From positions 287,001 through 351,000 of the forward strand of contig NW_026732364.1 in assembly GCF_028476545.1 (NCBI RefSeq): a DNA stretch of 64,000 nt, in the 5' to 3' direction. The DNA comes from Physella acuta. Its lineage: Eukaryota; Mollusca; Gastropoda; Physidae. Positions 1 through 9,647 of this stretch are shown piece by piece (positions within the stretch are counted from its first letter, which is position 1; the number at the start of each line of letters is the position of its first letter). The position numbers and the translations under genes are program-made. The notes beneath the pieces were generated by a model. The model saw only the letters and a program-made list of their open reading frames with translations. It was not told the origin of the DNA and ran no database searches.

Positions 1-73
1 GAAAGCGTTGCATGGTCTATGTTCCGAGAAACGAAAAAAACAAACACATTAAGACAAAGTGCTACTAATTAAG

Positions 74-130
74 AGTCAGCGTGGTCGGATGGCAGAACAA
101 AAGTCAAATCCCCAGTTCAAAACCCATAGC
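74..130 (+). mobile_element. possible SINE head fragment (tRNA-derived, family 2)
   Basis: The stretch begins 'gtcagcgtggtcggatggc' and about 30 bases later has 'cagttcaaaaccc', in the order and spacing of the A and B boxes of the family 2 SINE seen at 25011-25120. No body or tail can be matched after it, so it is at best an old fragment. Confidence 0.3.
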
Positions 131-1402
131 AGATAAAGCTTGTTGGATGAAGACGCAGACCAATCTATCAAGACAAAACTCTAAAATTATTCAGGGCCGG
201 AGCCCCTCGTGGGATAGGAATACTAAGGTTTCCTTTCGGCCGCTTCTGCGACAGCTGATTCCAAGATGTGTCGGTAACGTCGTGTTCCTTGGATCCATCA
301 GCTGTGTAGGGAGAGAGAGAGGGCCTGATACTTGACAAACATCTGACGGGTTTTTACCATCTACCTAGATCCTGCTTGGATCTTCAAGATGCATCATCCA
401 ATCGTCTTTCGAGTCAAAGAAATCAATCCAATTTGAATTTCTTTTTTTTTAAAATCTAGAACATAAAAAGCTAGGATGTGATGGAAGTTCTATAAGTGAC
501 TGATCCTTCTTTGTTTATCTTATTTTATTTTTATTTTTTTTATCGTAACGAAAAATCGCGTTTTGAAACGAGGCTCTTCGTTCATTTCCGGAAATCAGCG
601 ATGTTGGATATACTCTTATATGTACAGTCCGACACACAGAACACTCAAATAATGATGGTTAAAAGTTGTTAATTATATCTATGAATGTAGACAAACTGTT
701 GGCTGTGTTGAAAAGCAATTTTCGTAATGTGCAATTATAAACTTTGATTGGCGTGAGTGTTCCATTCTTTTGTTATCCGCTGACCAAAGTGTTGTTAAAC
801 CATGTACCAAAAAATCCTCATGCAACTTTTAAAATCTTTGTTTGAATTTTGTTGTTTGATGTATTTTTCAAATTTGCACTTGTCACTAATTTAGTACAGT
901 TTTGTACTGGAAAATGTAATTTAAAACATAATTTCTACTACTTGGTTAGAAGTTTTACTGTATAATACAGGTTCTAATATTGTTAAAAGGCTTAAGGTAT
1001 ATACTATGTTTTGATAATTTTTTATAATGTTTTCTGTATGAAACACATTTTCTGCTAGATCGTTAGAAGGTTTACGGTATGTACTATTTTCTGCTAGGTT
1101 TTCATAAGGTTTACGGTAAGCCGCTTCTATTGGGTCAAGAATGTGCTTTAAGGTACAAACTCACGTTGTTATTGTGATTGGTTTATCAAAGTCGTTGAAC
1201 AATTTACTGTATTTCCTCTGTCTATCTACACCCATGCCACATCTTCCCCCCCCCCCCCCACACCCATCCCAAAAATTTTTCCACTATCACCCACTATGAA
1301 TCAACATATAATGATTTTCTTGAATACCAATCTAATCAAACGTTCTGTTTGTTGACATTCGGTAAAAGATCATCAGCCTGCTGAGGTCAGTAGAACAGCT
1401 CA
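131..1402. other. unique AT-rich sequence, no gene seen
   Basis: No convincing exon or element. Around 945-1125 there are three or four loose copies of a motif like 'gttagaaggtttacggtat', an eroded tandem or dispersed duplication. A run of C lies near 1247-1259. Confidence 0.5.
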
Positions 1403-1417
1403 CCGGAAGTGACGTCA
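1403..1417. promoter_or_regulatory. composite ETS/CRE promoter-type site
   Basis: The sequence ccggaagtgacgtca joins an ETS site (CCGGAAGT) directly to a cAMP-response/ATF half (TGACGTCA). In well-studied animals this arrangement is typical of core promoters of broadly expressed genes. A 'gtgagt' donor-like hexamer follows at about 1420. No coding exon is visible beside it, so a non-coding first exon or chance are both possible. Confidence 0.3.
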
Positions 1418-2331
1418 GGGGTGAGTTACTAAGACGACCCTGGGGAGAGGAAAGAGGAGGGGGAGGGGCATGCCTTAACACGTGTTCATAAAAACTCGCC
1501 ATGCACTGCCAATGTTTTTTAACTCTTGTCATGTTACTATATATAACCCGTGTGTTACATTACGTGATTTTACTTGAGCGTGAGGTAGAATAATGAATGA
1601 AACAGTAAGGATGTAGCAGAAGAAATGGGGGTGGACGGGGTGGCATATTATACCCTGTGAATGAACCTGTGTGTGGGGGGGGGGGGGTAGGGGGAAGGGG
1701 AGGGATATAGAAAAGTTGTCGTAAAAGTTATGCATTTTTTAGGGGAGGACAATTAAAATTTTATTTATCGTAAGAAAAACAAGTTAATTAAAAAATTCTA
1801 GTGACATTTATGCGCAATTTCCTTATGTTATCTAAAAATAGCTCTGACGTATAATGCTGGGGTGCGTTCAAGCTAGAAGAACGATCGGTTTGTAGGTGTT
1901 TATGTAATTTAAAAATTTGTGACCGAACGAGAGGATATTTTTGAAAACTTTCTTCGGCAATATTGTTCTAAATTATGGCAGGAATCGATTGGTACATGTT
2001 TCAAGTCGCTAAATGGTCTGGTTGCCGAGATATAGGCCAAAAACTGCATTTTTTCGAGGTTTTTTGGCTTTTCCTGGAAATCCATGAAAGAAACCCGGAA
2101 TTTTTATGGCCTATGTTCTTTCTCGTAACTTGCTTAACATAATTGTTTTTGGAACTAGTCATCGGTATTGCTTCGTTGAGGAGGAGATACGACTTAAAGC
2201 CCGGACACACATTCATACATCCATACATTCATCCATCCATTCCCAGAAATGACGAGTTAATAAACGCAATTCTCCAGAATGGAAATTGCGCTAAAAACAA
2301 CATAACTCAGCCACTGTAGTCTACGAGGAGT

Positions 2332-2475
2332 CAGTGTTTATTTCAAACTTTTTTCTCCCCGGGGGGTGGTGGGGGGGGGGTTGACATTTTTTGGAGAGAA
2401 GTTTTGGTAGACCTGCAGACATTTGTCGTGGGGGGGGGGGAGGGGGGCAATAGATGCTTGCTGGAAGAACCTCTG
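2332..2475. mobile_element. short hAT-like MITE, G-rich (family CAGTGTTTCTTCC)
   Basis: Starts 'cagtgtttatttcaaac' and ends 'tggaagaacctctg', a degraded inverted terminal repeat matching the better preserved copy at 54814-55017. It is flanked by cgaggagt (2324-2331) and cgtggagt (2476-2483), an 8 bp target duplication with one mismatch. The interior is long G runs. The 8 bp duplication and CAG ends point to the hAT superfamily; it carries no coding sequence. Confidence 0.65.
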
Positions 2476-2483
2476 CGTGGAGT

Positions 2484-3981
2484 ATAATATGCCGTAGAAT
2501 TGTGATAAACAGATAAACAAACACTGCATTATAGAAAAAGACTGAAATATAAAAAAGGCCGTGTACTTTAACAATTCGCTCAGGTTTAAAAACTAAACCA
2601 AACCAAAACAAAGTTTTTTTTTTGTTTTTAAAGCACAGATTTATCGATATTTCTATTGTGAACAAGTGAAATAAAAAGTAAAAAATAAAAACGTTTTATA
2701 AAAAAAAAAGAAACAAAAAAACAACATGTTTTTGATTTTAAAAAATTAAGCCTAAAAATAAATTTCCGTCTATGATTTCGAAACCGGAAATGATCATGGA
2801 ATCTTGCAGTCAACAAGATGCATTGGCGATTGAATAATGAGGACGTGAGGGGAATGAAAGGAAATTCCATCAAGTTTTTGCTTTGAATTAATAAACGATA
2901 GTTACTAAAATCTGAGTTTGAGTGTTACCAATACACAATTTCGTTACAGCGAATGGAATTTTTTTTTTCTCTAGGCGTTACAATGTGTCTTTAGAAAAAG
3001 GGGTTAGTTTAGCAGTAATTTATTGTATTTAATTTGATAGTTATATTATTTTTGAAATTATGGTATACTACTTTTTAATCTATGAAATTTTTTTTTCAAG
3101 AATTCGGAATAACAGATGTTGTAGAGTTCAGTTGTGTGATTAGAGAATTTTATTGACTGATAGTATTCGTGAAGCCTCGCCCAAGTCATGAAATACCTGA
3201 CTTGTAGGCCAAGCCATAATACGTGACTTGTATTTCAAGTCAGACATTAGTGACCTAGGCTATGCCATAAGATCTATAGATCATTCAAAAACAAGAATAG
3301 GTCCAAGTAATAATACTTAACTTCTATTTCAAGTCAAACATTGTATTAATCAAAGTAATTAAACGCGATTTTTATTTCAACTCATTCATAAGTGACCTAG
3401 GCTACGCCATAAGATCAATAAATCCTTAACTTCAAGAATAGAAAGATACAAACATATGGCGTGGAGAGACTAAGATAAACAAAATCACATCAACTATACA
3501 ATTCTTGTTTTAGCGCACTCGTTCTATCTAAAGGACAATTTTTCATTATATAACGTATAAATGTGTGTGTGTTCGTGTGGATGTGTGTGTGTTTGTTAAT
3601 ATCTTGGCTTCATTGTGGGGTATGCATTTCAACACACACTTTAAAAATATCGCATATAAAATGTGATGATTCTTATATGTATACGATTTAATGTGATGTA
3701 TGACATTTTCATATGTTCATTTTAACTGTGACCTTTCACTTATGCATATTTCTTATGCTAATAAAATGCCACCAATTTCAACCTAGTTTTATTTTGTTTA
3801 TATACAGTGAATTGTGGATGACATTATATATTATCCCCGCACATATATCCTAATTAGATCATATGATGTATATTTAGGACTGGTTATATCTTACGTAATT
3901 AACCCATTATAGCATCACCGTGGCAGATGAAGTAGATTTCGTGTTTTTTTTTTAAAATGACGTTCAGCTCAGTAATGAAAG
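2484..3981. other. unique AT-rich sequence with an eroded ~115-120 bp direct repeat
   Basis: Between about 3180 and 3430 the motifs 'tttcaagtca' and 'gtgacctaggcta' recur at about 115-180 bp spacing, each followed by 'gccataagatc'. This is an old duplication. Near 3922-3940 'gcagatgaagtagat' resembles the reverse complement of the family 1 SINE tail. Nothing else is recognised. Confidence 0.45.
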
Positions 3982-4039
3982 TGAGTACTATGTTATGATA
4001 ATCAGTCGTCTATACATGACTGTGTTTAGGGGTGTATTG

Positions 4040-4115
4040 GAGTTGTGTAAATGCCCCCTAGCTAAAGCACTGGAATCGAACTCGAGGTTTAAAGCTTTAC
4101 AATCCAGTGCCCTAT
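4040..4115 (-). mobile_element. tRNA-like SINE head fragment, reversed
   Basis: Contains 'ggaatcgaactcgaggttt', the reverse complement of a B-box-like GAGTTCGATTCC, followed by 'aatccagtgccctat'. It abuts the plus-strand SINE at 4116 and seems to be a separate reversed head. The equivalent in copy B is at about 14040-14090. Confidence 0.45.
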
Positions 4116-4365
4116 GGGACGGCGTGGCCTAGCGGTAGAGCGCTAGACTGTTTAGTTTCGAGTTCGTATTCGGGTTCAAGTCAGTAGAATGTATCTAAAA
4201 ATCCACTTAGATCTGACGGGTATCTGACTCACGTTAGAAAACAAAAAAGGCAGCTGGGAATAGTGCTGACCACACCATCCCTTCATATGCTCAGGTTTCT
4301 GAAACAGGTGAACTCTACTTCATCTGCCCCAAGTGTCTCGGGAACGAACGTGAAAAGATGATGAG
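4116..4365 (+). mobile_element. tRNA-derived SINE, family 1
   Basis: Begins 'gggacggcgtggcctagcgg' with an A-box-like segment (TGGCCTAGCGGTAG) and a degenerate B box near 4170. The body includes 'gatctgacgggtatctgactcac' equivalents and 'tgaactctacttcatctgcc', and it ends in a GATGATGA tail. This is the usual layout of a tRNA-head SINE mobilised by a LINE. The same insertion is present in copy B at 14091-14340, so it predates the duplication. Confidence 0.75.
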
Positions 4366-4439
4366 GAATCAGTGATTACCACTCGACACCCATCCAACCT
4401 CTTTAAGGTGATGAAATTAAAAAAAAACGCGATGCTTAC

Positions 4440-4545
4440 AGATACAGTAGTTGTAAGGGGTCAGATCTGTTTATTCATTTAGAATCCGAACTCGAGACAA
4501 TCGGGTTAGCACCCGTAAGCTCTACCATTCGACCACGACGTCCCA
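4440..4545 (-). mobile_element. tRNA-like SINE head fragment, reversed
   Basis: Read on the minus strand it starts 'gggacgtcgtggtcgaatgg' followed by 'tagagc' and then a B-box-like 'ctcgagttcggattc'. It is a head without a body and lies just 3' of the complete family 1 SINE. Also present in copy B near 14420-14515. Confidence 0.5.
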
Positions 4546-5329
4546 TGACTGCAATTGGTTTTAGAAGTAGATTTAAAAAAAAAAAAATTAAACTGAGACT
4601 ATCTTTCACATACACTATTGCATTTAGCCTTCATCATTAACGTATGTCTTTGTATATCAGTATATCATTTAATAAAAAAATAAAATAAAATGTTACTGAA
4701 CATGTTTTTGGGTTGATTCCATGTGATCATAGTGTCCATGGAAACAAAAACGCCCAACTAGAGTAACCTAGAATTTAAGATTAACGCGATGCAGAAAGGA
4801 ATAAATATGCTCTAGCTTTATATAATAACCATTGTGTTTTAAACAGTTTAAGTAGTTGGCTAATTTTCTTATCCAAGAATAAAGCAAACTAAGGGAACTA
4901 ACTCAATTAATTCGAACGGTGTGGTTTTTTAAATTGATTATCTAACTTGTGAATATTTCAAAATTCGACAATAATAATCAAATTTATTATTTGCAGTTTG
5001 AAGAAAAAGAAATAGTTTTTTTAAAACAATGGTCACAATTTATTTTTGACTAAATGCTAATTTATTTCCTTAGTACATAATGACCGGACAACAAAACTAA
5101 TAATATTTATTCATTTATTTTAAGGGGAAGTAATAAGCCAATTTTGCTCAACAAAAATAAATCTTTGTTATTTCCCTTAGTACATTGTTTTACATACCCG
5201 TCTGTTTAAAGAATGACTGACTTTCAATACTAAAAATACACGTTGGTCCCTGATAACATATAGTAATGAAGAAAAACTCTAGTACTAACTAGTGTATTAT
5301 TTCATTTATATATTTTTTGTCTTGGTATT
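4546..5329. other. unique AT-rich sequence inside copy A
   Basis: No exon or known element seen. It aligns with 14516-15303 in copy B with scattered substitutions and small gaps, and looks like ordinary neutral sequence. Confidence 0.5.
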
Positions 5330-5334
5330 GGTGG

Positions 5335-5511
5335 CAGAGGCGTAGCGACCTCTCCCGGTGCCCGGGACAAACTTTCGATTTGGCGCCCTCCCTCTCCCCA
5401 TCCATATATTTTTTAAATTTAAAATTCAAAATAGCAACTGAAATAAGCTTCTTATGGCGCCCTTAGGGTCGGCGCCCGTGGACATAAGTACCCCCCGTCG
5501 CTACGCCGCTG
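5335..5511. mobile_element. short MITE, family CAGAGGCGTAGCGACC
   Basis: Starts 'cagaggcgtagcgacc' and ends 'gtcgctacgccgctg', near-perfect inverted termini. The interior has GC-rich arms (ggcgcc, cccgggac) around an AT-rich centre. The flanks share 'ggtgg' (5330-5334 and 5512-5516), a weak target duplication in simple sequence. Related copies lie at 15308-15483, 35414-35700 and 51334-51545; the last has a perfect 8 bp target duplication. Confidence 0.7.
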
Positions 5512-5553
5512 GGTGGTGAGGGTTGAGGTAGGAGGGATAGGTTTTATCCATTA

Positions 5554-6077
5554 ATTAAAACCCCTAAAACTTGGTCAGATTCTCAGATTGTTCAATTTTC
5601 GTACGACGCAATGTTGTATCAGAAGGAACTCTTTATTCTATCACACGTGTGGTGTCATTAAATCCGCTACCCCGCTACGTTAACAGAGTATAAATGTATT
5701 TAGGCGAGTACTCAGAAATTGTTAGGTAAGCTGTTATTAGGGAGACCGCATTTTAAATAAAAATATAACTAATCAGGTGAAATAATCAGGCGTGGACTAA
5801 TAATAGATCACGTAAGCCGCATCTCGTATTTTGATGGTGTTTTAAACGAATTCTTACGAAACTGGAAAGTCATAAAATAATGATAAGAGTGTGCGTAAAA
5901 GTTGGTAAAATGGAAAAATAATAATGGGAACTTTTATGAAATTAGACGATACTAATTAAATATATTTGGATTGTGTAGTTTAGTGATAGCAGAAGTTAAC
6001 CCCCATCGGCAAGTTTTGGTGTTCTGGATCTGTGTTGATGTTTATGTTCCCTCTAAGATGCGCGGTTGCGCGGCCGC
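5554..6077. other. 524 bp block identical between duplicons (copy A)
   Basis: Base-by-base comparison with 15527-16050 shows no mismatch or gap over the whole block, while sequence on both sides differs by several percent. It has no sizeable open frame of its own and includes 'cacgtgtgg' and several TAAT cores. Either recent gene conversion or strong constraint explains it; the sequence alone cannot decide. Confidence 0.9.
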
Positions 6078-6202
6078 GCAGTAGTTTTTAACTGCCGCGC
6101 AGTCATTTCTTAAAATACAAATATCCTTGTATAAGACTTTAAGAAGACTGCGCACACAAAACAATTTACACGCTAGCTTTTTCCCCCTTAGAGGGATTGT
6201 TG
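6044..6202. mobile_element. MITE-like element, family TTCCCTCTAAG
   Basis: Left end 'atgttccctctaagatgcgc', right end 'ttagagggattgttg', an inverted pair. The left part holds the GC palindrome tgcgcggccgcgca and a second 'ctgccgcgcag'. A relative with ends 'caatgttcgctctaa' and 'ttagagggaatgttg' is at 51668-51820. The copy B equivalent is about 16017-16175. Confidence 0.5.
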
Positions 6203-6334
6203 GTGTCTGGTCTAATCGTGAATACCTCAGCTAATACACGGTGGGTTGATTAGTTTTGTGGAAATGTAAAGAAGAATGCCATTGGTCATACTAACTAAAT
6301 CCTCCTCTGTCAAAGCTTATTTTCGGTAGCTTTT

Positions 6335-6632
6335 TTCTTCTTCGTTCTTAATTGTAATGTTGGAAGGGATTCCCTCCAACACAATTAAGTTTTACATGTC
6401 AACTTGTTAAGCTTCATATAGGCCGTGGACTTCGATTTCAGCCTGCTTTTCTTTTTGGATTTGCTTCCATAGCCTTTGTCCAAACAAGAACAAACTACAA
6501 GGCAGGGTTGGTTTGATTTTGGAGTTGTCTCTCCTAGAAGAGTGGCTGTCCCAGCTAACGAGCCTCATCTGCCCGGGGGATTCGAACTCGAGACTTTTCG
6601 GTTTAGCTTTACCGACTCGACCAGGCCGACCC
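6335..6632 (-). mobile_element. tRNA-derived SINE, family 2
   Basis: On the minus strand it starts 'cagggtcggcctggtcgag', an A-box region, then 'ctcgagttcgaatcc' as B box, a body containing 'aagcaggctgaaatc', and a tail motif 'ccaacattacaattaagaac' ending in GAAGAA. Compared with 56020-56335 it has about 25 extra bases near 6405-6432. In copy B this very spot carries the 84 bp palindromic insertion. Confidence 0.75.
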
Positions 6633-6734
6633 TGTTCTCAGTACCAAACATGTTGAAAGTGTGGATGGACAAGAGCTGAAAAAAAGAAACTCAGCAGGCA
6701 GGGTGTGGCATTTACCATATCTTGACACTTCCAA

Positions 6735-6852
6735 CTTAGCTGAGGTACCCATTAGAGCTGGATGGACTCATTGACGAGATAGCCAAACTAGCTATTGGAG
6801 AAGAGAGGCGTCGAACCCCAACCGTATAACTAACGATATGGCTCTCTGTCGC
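6735..6852 (-). mobile_element. tRNA-like SINE fragment, reversed
   Basis: Contains 'gaggtacccattagagctgg', shared with family 1 SINE bodies, and 'gcgtcgaaccccaaccgta', the reverse of a B-box-like GGTTCGACGC. Present in copy B at about 16795-16912. Confidence 0.5.
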
Positions 6853-6914
6853 TTTAACTGTTTAAGATCTTACTACACTAAATCAACAAAACAATTTAAA
6901 GTGCAGCACAACTC

Positions 6915-7240
6915 CATACAATGATTCTCAAACCTCAATACAATGATTCTCAAACCTCAATACAATGATTCTCAAATCTCAATACAATGATTCTCAAACC
7001 TCAGTACAATGATTCTCAAACCTCAGTACAATGATTCTCAAACCTCAGTACAATGATTCTCAAACCTCAATACAATGATTCTCAAACCTCAATACAATGA
7101 TTCTCAAATCTCAATACAATGATTCTCAAATCTCAATACAATGATTCTCAAACCTCAATACAATTATTCTCAAACCTCAATACAATGATTCTCAAACCTC
7201 AATACAATGATTCTCAAACCTCAATACAATGAATCTCAAA
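6915..7240. repeat. 22 bp minisatellite, about 15 copies (copy A only)
   Basis: Unit of 22 bp built on 'caatgattctcaaacctc'. Units differ by one or two bases. Copy B has only 'cacaactcaatga' at the same point (about 16965), so the array arose in A after duplication or was lost from B. Confidence 0.9.
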
Positions 7241-7339
7241 CCAGATACAAATTCCTCACCTCAACATTACCCTACGTGCCATTTATTTTTTTGTGTAAAT
7301 ACATCAATTACTATCACATGACGCCCCTATGCTCCATTC

Positions 7340-7598
7340 AATCAGTTTTCTCCAATCTAGTTGTTCCAATCAGTTTTCTCCAATCTAGTTGTTCCAATCA
7401 GTTTTCTCCAATCTAGTTGTTCCAATCAGTTTTCTCCAATCTAGTTGTTCCAATCAGTTTTCTACAATCTAGTTGTTCCAATCAGTTTTCTCCAATCTAG
7501 TTGTTCCAATCAGTTTTCTACAATCTAGTTGTTCCAATCAGTTTTCTCCAATCTAGTTGTTCCAATCAATTTTCTACAATCTAGTTGTTCCAATCTTT
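7340..7598. repeat. 28 bp minisatellite, about 9 copies (expanded in copy A)
   Basis: Unit of 28 bp containing 'caatctagttgttccaatc' and 'agttttctc'. Copy B has a single unit at about 17457-17490, so one ancestral unit has multiplied here. Confidence 0.9.
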
Positions 7599-7706
7599 TT
7601 TCCTCCAATCATTCACTGCCCCTCAGCTCATTTAAAAAAAAAAAAAAAAGAAAAAAAAAACAACTCTATTAACTGTCTATCACTGCTTTGTCTCCCCTTT
7701 ATAGAA

Positions 7707-7771
7707 ATGCAAATAGCCCGATCATGTTTCTCAAACTCTCATTACCCACAATGCAAAGGTTCTATTTCCGG
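7707..7771. promoter_or_regulatory. octamer + Staf/ZNF143-like + ETS cluster (copy A)
   Basis: Perfect octamer ATGCAAAT at 7707-7714, ttacccacaatgc at 7742-7754 resembling a ZNF143/Staf site, and tttccgg (ETS) at 7765-7771. All three are kept in copy B at 17587-17651. Octamer plus Staf about 30 bp apart recalls the distal element of snRNA-type genes, but I can find no snRNA-like transcript downstream. Confidence 0.35.
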
Positions 7772-7799
7772 TCGGACAGCCACCCTATGGGTCTAATGA

Positions 7800-8275
7800 C
7801 TTAGTGTGTTTTATATGGTGCTTTTTATATGTGTTTTTATATGTGCTTTTATATGTGCTTTTTGTATGTGCTTTTTGTATGTGCTATTTATAAGTGCTTT
7901 TTACATGTGCTTTTTTTTAAGTAAGTGTCCATTGTTTTATACCTCTTTGACAAAATAATACCGTAACGAGTATATTTTTTTCCTCAGTTCACTGTCGCTG
8001 ATGCTATGTATTTGTCCTGCTTTGTGCATAGGTCTCAAGATAGAATTATAACCTACACTTTGAGTAGAGATATCAGCACACAAAAACTACCTCTTATACT
8101 TTCCTTATTCTGCACTTTTATTGCTCTTATTATACTGCCTTTATAGTTTTCTTATACTGCCTTAATACTGTGCTTATACTGTGCTTATACAGCCCTTATA
8201 CTGTGCTTATACTACCCTTAAACCGCCTATAATGCCCTTTTATTGCCCTTATAATACCCTTATACTACGACAATA
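7800..8275. repeat. loose short repeats ('tgtgctttttatatg' and 'cttatactgccc')
   Basis: 7810-7915 carries 12-17 bp units of 'tatgtgctttt'; 8095-8270 carries irregular 'cttatactgcc' units. Both are present in shorter or altered form in copy B near 17695-17755 and 18855-18975. Confidence 0.6.
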
Positions 8276-8527
8276 ATAGTAGCAATATTGACAACGATTA
8301 TTATCTTAACCCAACACCTGTACATAGTATAGCCAGAGTAAAGACAGTAGTTTTAACTAGAAGGAATCATAGGCCTCCAACCCACACTGAATAGCCTTGC
8401 ATTACGTGCATGAGGTCGGAAGTGTAACCACTTCAATCGGCTAATAGAGGATGATAAAAGTATCTTTATCTTGCTATTTTACTCATATCTGTAGCCCCGT
8501 GTAATAATGTATATAAAGTTCCCCTTT

Positions 8528-8740
8528 CAAACCTGACGGCCTATGGGGCAAGTAGAGTTCACTTGTTTCTGTGACCTCAGCATATGAAGAGATTGTGTGG
8601 TCAACCGCCTTTACTTACCCTAAGATGAGTCAGGTACCCATCAAAGCTGGGTGGACTCAGAGAAGGTTTACTGCCTCGATTTGAAATCGAGCCTTACAGG
8701 CTAGCAGTCTGGCTTTCTACCGCTAGGCCACTCCGTCCCC
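8528..8740 (-). mobile_element. tRNA-derived SINE, family 1, reversed
   Basis: On the minus strand begins 'ggggacggagtggcctagcg' and runs through 'gagtccacccagctttgatg' to 'aagtgaactctacttgcccc'. The copy B equivalent (19255-19403) has lost roughly 70 bp from the middle. Confidence 0.75.
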
Positions 8741-8954
8741 AATAATGTATATAATGATGTAGAATGATGGGTAATGTGTAATAGCCTCGTATAGCGTGCA
8801 TCAAGTCAGGAGTGTAACCATCTCATTCAGCCAATAAAAGAAAAAAAAACAATCATTATCTTGCTACTTTACGCATATCACTATTCCCTGTATAATAATG
8901 TAGGCCAATATAATGATCTATAATGACGCGTAATGTACGTAATCTGAACGACCA

Positions 8955-9179
8955 TGGCCAAAAGCCATATCTGGGATCTCCTTGAGTAAACACAGCGACG
9001 TAACCGATGCTTTACATAACTCCTTATCTCTGATAGCGGGCCCTGGCACTTTAAATACACGATATTGTCGCTGGCGCAGGAACCTATCCGCTCACAAAAA
9101 TGCAAATCTTCCTTTCTCCTCTATCATATAAATAACAATGACATTATCGCAAGACCTTGAACTTGAGTGTAAATTTTCC

Positions 9180-9220
<41 letters not shown>

Positions 9221-9285
9221 TGGCGGAAACTGATACGACGGTGATAGAAAGAAAAACTCTTTTGACATGCGCACTGGTTTGACTC
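8955..9285. promoter_or_regulatory. conserved promoter-like block with octamer and TATA (copy A)
   Basis: About 96-98% identical to 19619-19935. Holds octamer ATGCAAAT at 9100-9107, a TATA-like atataaata at 9126-9134, then an A run at 9185-9218 directly followed by AGATGGCGG, which also fits a YY1-type site. A short frame at 9220-9282 reads MAETDTTVIERKTLLTCALV and is kept in copy B with one silent change. The A run before the ATG could instead mark a retroposon end. A role as promoter is inference. Confidence 0.35.
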
Positions 9286-9647
9286 ACAGTCAAGGTGCCA
9301 CGCCTAGTTAATAACCACAGCTTGGGTCTTGTCAGATCTAAGAGGGGGGGGGACGTGCTGGACGTCTGGACGTCAGACGTGGGCAGTTAGGACTAAACGA
9401 CGAAGACAGGAACGGTAACTCGAGATGGTCAGTTTAGTACGGTCAGCGGCCTTTCTCATTAGTTAGGTTTGTCAAGTACTAAGATCCCATCTTCACCCCC
9501 ACTTCTTTGTTAATTTGGTAAATTAGTTGTATTTTTGCTATCTTTACAACACATATTCTCGTGAGTGCTGAAATACATACTAGAGTCTGATATTGCTTGG
9601 ATGTAATATTCAACTCTCTTATGTTCAAACAGGTTTTGAGTTACCGT

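Noticed and set aside
7800-8300. snRNA or other small RNA gene downstream of the octamer/Staf pair
   Set aside because: Only short degenerate repeats follow; no conserved RNA motif or terminator could be identified.
8881-9105. 74-codon minus-strand frame shared with 19515-19763
   Set aside because: At least six replacing changes and different C-terminal ends between copies; conservation follows the whole block and not the frame.
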